In this document: positions 18,415 to 20,213 of the stretch, piece by piece
How the letters are laid out: every line of letters starts with the position of its first letter
Position numbering within the stretch: the stretch's first letter is position 1
Assembly: GCA_034698045.1 (NCBI GenBank)
Contig: JAQGAU010001257.1
Coordinates: forward strand, 1-20,213
Direction of reading: 5' to 3'
DNA from: Paramacrobiotus richtersi
Taxonomy: Eukaryota; Tardigrada; Eutardigrada; Parachela; Macrobiotidae
DNA: 20,213 bases
The notes under the pieces: model-generated
Database searches by the model: none
What the model saw: the letters and a program-made list of their open reading frames with translations, nothing else
What the model was told of the DNA's origin: nothing
Program-made: the position numbers and the translations under genes

Positions 18415-20213
18415 TCACAAGAACCACTGTCGGCATGACACACCTTTTTCAGTCTTTATCGGTTTCCGTAATTTTTCCGTACCGCTCTGTTCCTTGCGTT
18501 TTTGCTGATTATCGTTGAAATCGCACAGTTGCTTCAGTACTTGTTCGGCCGTACTTCTTTTGCTGTAATCACGTTCCAGGCAGCTGCGTATCGTCGCAGC
18601 CATGTCGCTTGGAATAGAAGGGTCAACAAGCGGCACATACTCATCATAATAGAGCGTGCAAAGAAACATGCGCTCATTAGAATATTGTTTTCGCTGGATT
18701 TTATGAACTTCATCTATATTGGTGGCGTCAACAAATTTACAAAACCACCGTTCATCAATTCCAAAACAGCAGTCCAAAAGGTCTAGAATGACACACCCAA
18801 GGCTCCAAACGTCAAGGTGGAAGTCGATATTCTCGTCAGTACGATCCTTCTCGCCGATGAACATCGCAGCCATTTCTGGGGACATGTAGGATATAGTGGC
18901 TCGCAAACCTCCGACCCAGTTATTCGAATTTCTTTGAACTTTCACCATGCCGTCTAAGTCCCCCACTAATAATTTGACCCGATTATCAGCTTCGAGTTTT
19001 ATCAAAATGTTACTCGGCTTCAGATCTCCGTGGACGAATCCATTCTGGTGAATTGCGATCACTCCACTTGTGATCTGTGCAGCGTAATCAGTAACTTCTT
19101 TCACGGTCAAGTTATTCAGTCCGTGTGCAATGGGGCTGCTTCGTGATGTCTGCCGCTTGAGGAATAAATCAAGATCACCACCTATAATCGCATCAGCGCA
19201 ACTTGCAATTGTCACGCAGATTAAAAACAGTTTGTATTAATTACTATCTATGATGACTATAGTGTCGTAATGTCCAATAAGCAGAAACTCACGGTAAAAA
19301 TTCAAAACTGATGGCGTAGCTCACCTGCACAGTAATCCATCAGGAGGTCCACTACTTTTATGCTGGGTGGAAAAGTCTGGATCGTGATTTTATGGTATGC
19401 GACCAAATTTTGGTGTTTGATCTCCAGCAAGGCACGCCATCGCTCCTTTATTATTCCCCATAACTGGTCGTCGCTTGAATTCCTTCCCGGCCTACTCCTC
19501 TCATAGGCTCTCAGAACAAGCCCCTTTACTGCAACCACATCACTGCCCGCGTAATCCCCAAACTCAGTGATATTTGCTTTGTAAACTGTACCAAAGCCAC
19601 CTTGGCCAATTTTATCACTATCACTTGAATAACTGTAAACACAAGAACACCCAAATGTTTCGTTCATCTGCCCTTCGAATGCGTCGTCGAGAATGAGTCT
19701 ATTTTCTTTTTGGTACTTTTCGTGATAGATCGCCGACTCGACTTCTTGCTTTTGTAGTTTTTTACTGAAATCACACAATTTCTTAAGTACTTCTTCTGCC
19801 GTAATTCTTTGGAGGCACGCCGGTTCCAGGCAGCTACGTATCATCTTAGCCATGTCTGTTGCAGAAGAATCAACAGAAGGGTCAACAAACGGCACATACC
19901 CTTCTTTCAGCTTGAACAGGAATGTGTCTGCAGGGAACTCTTTGCGCTGTATTCTGTCCTCGCTAACCGTGACCTCGGTTGTCCACCTGTATGTCGTAAT
20001 TGCTTGTTTACAAAACCAGCGTTCCATAATTCCAAAGCAGCAGTCCACCAGGTCTAGCATGACACACCCAAGACTCCAAACGTCAATCGGGAAGCCGATA
20101 TTCTCGTCTGAACAGTCTTCCTGGAAGGCCAACGCTACCATTTCTGGGGACATGTAGGGTATCGTGCCTCGCAAACCGCGGTACTCTACCGAGTTATCCA
20201 CATTTCTTCGAAT
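18415..20213 (-). CDS. Tandem protein-kinase gene (5' part beyond the window)
   Basis: Exons in the window are 20213-19325 (continuing off the edge) and 19181-18415, joined in phase 1 by a 143-base intron (donor GTGAGC, acceptor ATTATAG), for 551 residues. The first about 180 residues are the C-lobe of kinase unit A: G-T-I-P-Y-M-S-P-E-M, I-D-V-W-S-L-G-C-V, and a closing R-I-T-A-E-E-V-L-K-K-L. After a charged linker, M-N-E-T-F-G-C opens unit B, with Gly-rich loop I-G-Q-G-G-F-G-T-V-Y-K-A, V-V-A-V-K (Lys present), then across the intron F-V-H-G-D-L-K-P-S-N-I-L-I, D-L-D in place of D-F-G, Y-M-S-P-E-M and D-V-W-S-L-G-C-V-I. The catalytic Asp, Lys and Asn of the loop and the metal-binding Asp are kept, so unit B may be active. 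HRD is HGD, and Gly of DFG is Asp. Ser/Thr type is inferred from H-G-D-L-K-P-S-N. The C-terminus is a short basic tail. A GTGTGT donor after the E-K codons near the end might allow a further exon. Confidence 0.82.

Noticed and set aside
1-20213. Bacterial operon, CRISPR array or tRNA genes
   Set aside because: Open frames are interrupted by spliceosomal introns, no ribosome-binding-site-led gene runs exist, no spaced direct repeats of CRISPR form are present, and I saw no cloverleaf with a matching B-box.

Overview
The window looks like nuclear DNA from a compact animal genome. Every gene I can build needs GT-AG splicing with short introns (53 to about 400 bases), the secreted proteins have symmetric phase-1 exon modules, and duplicated genes and pseudogenes sit close together. 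The mix of F-box plus Tudor/Agenet-like proteins, cysteine-rich secreted families and tandem kinases made me think of a tardigrade (Hypsibius or Ramazzottius type). That is recognition by style, about 0.6 sure, and was not tested against any database.

Layout. Positions 1-1049 hold an AT-rich tandem repeat and what may be decayed retroelement coding sequence. Positions 1050-2607 (minus) carry a two-exon gene: a Tudor/Agenet-like first exon spliced to an F-box second exon. Positions 2765-2904 form a long near-perfect hairpin. Positions 3213-4617 (plus) carry a multi-exon gene I do not recognise, with a helical N-terminus and a tandemly duplicated exon coding for a G-E-H-A-R-V module. Positions 4634-6487 are largely empty apart from a cluster of palindromes and a perfect DR1 nuclear-receptor-type site.

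The core of the window, 6488-15123, is a cluster of three paralogous seven-exon genes. Each codes for a secreted protein of about 370-380 residues built of cysteine-rich EB-like modules, one module per exon. One gene is on the minus strand (8689 to 6488), head to head with the first plus-strand gene (9482-11427). The second plus-strand gene (12935-15123) is a tandem duplicate that took 5' and 3' flanks with it. All three share intron positions and phases (0,1,1,1,1,1). The two plus genes share a GC-AG last intron. Intron-length differences between them are largely explained by two copies of one dispersed repeat in opposite orientations.

The right end, 15705-20213, has two copies of a tandem-kinase gene facing each other tail to tail. 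The plus-strand copy (15705-17471) is decayed: catalytic residues are lost and there are frameshifts and a stop at a splice junction. The minus-strand copy (20213 to 18415, running off the window) is intact. It contains the C-lobe of one kinase domain, a linker, and a complete second kinase domain with an altered DFG motif. All gene models come from reading splice signals and paralogue comparison by eye; no transcript evidence was available.
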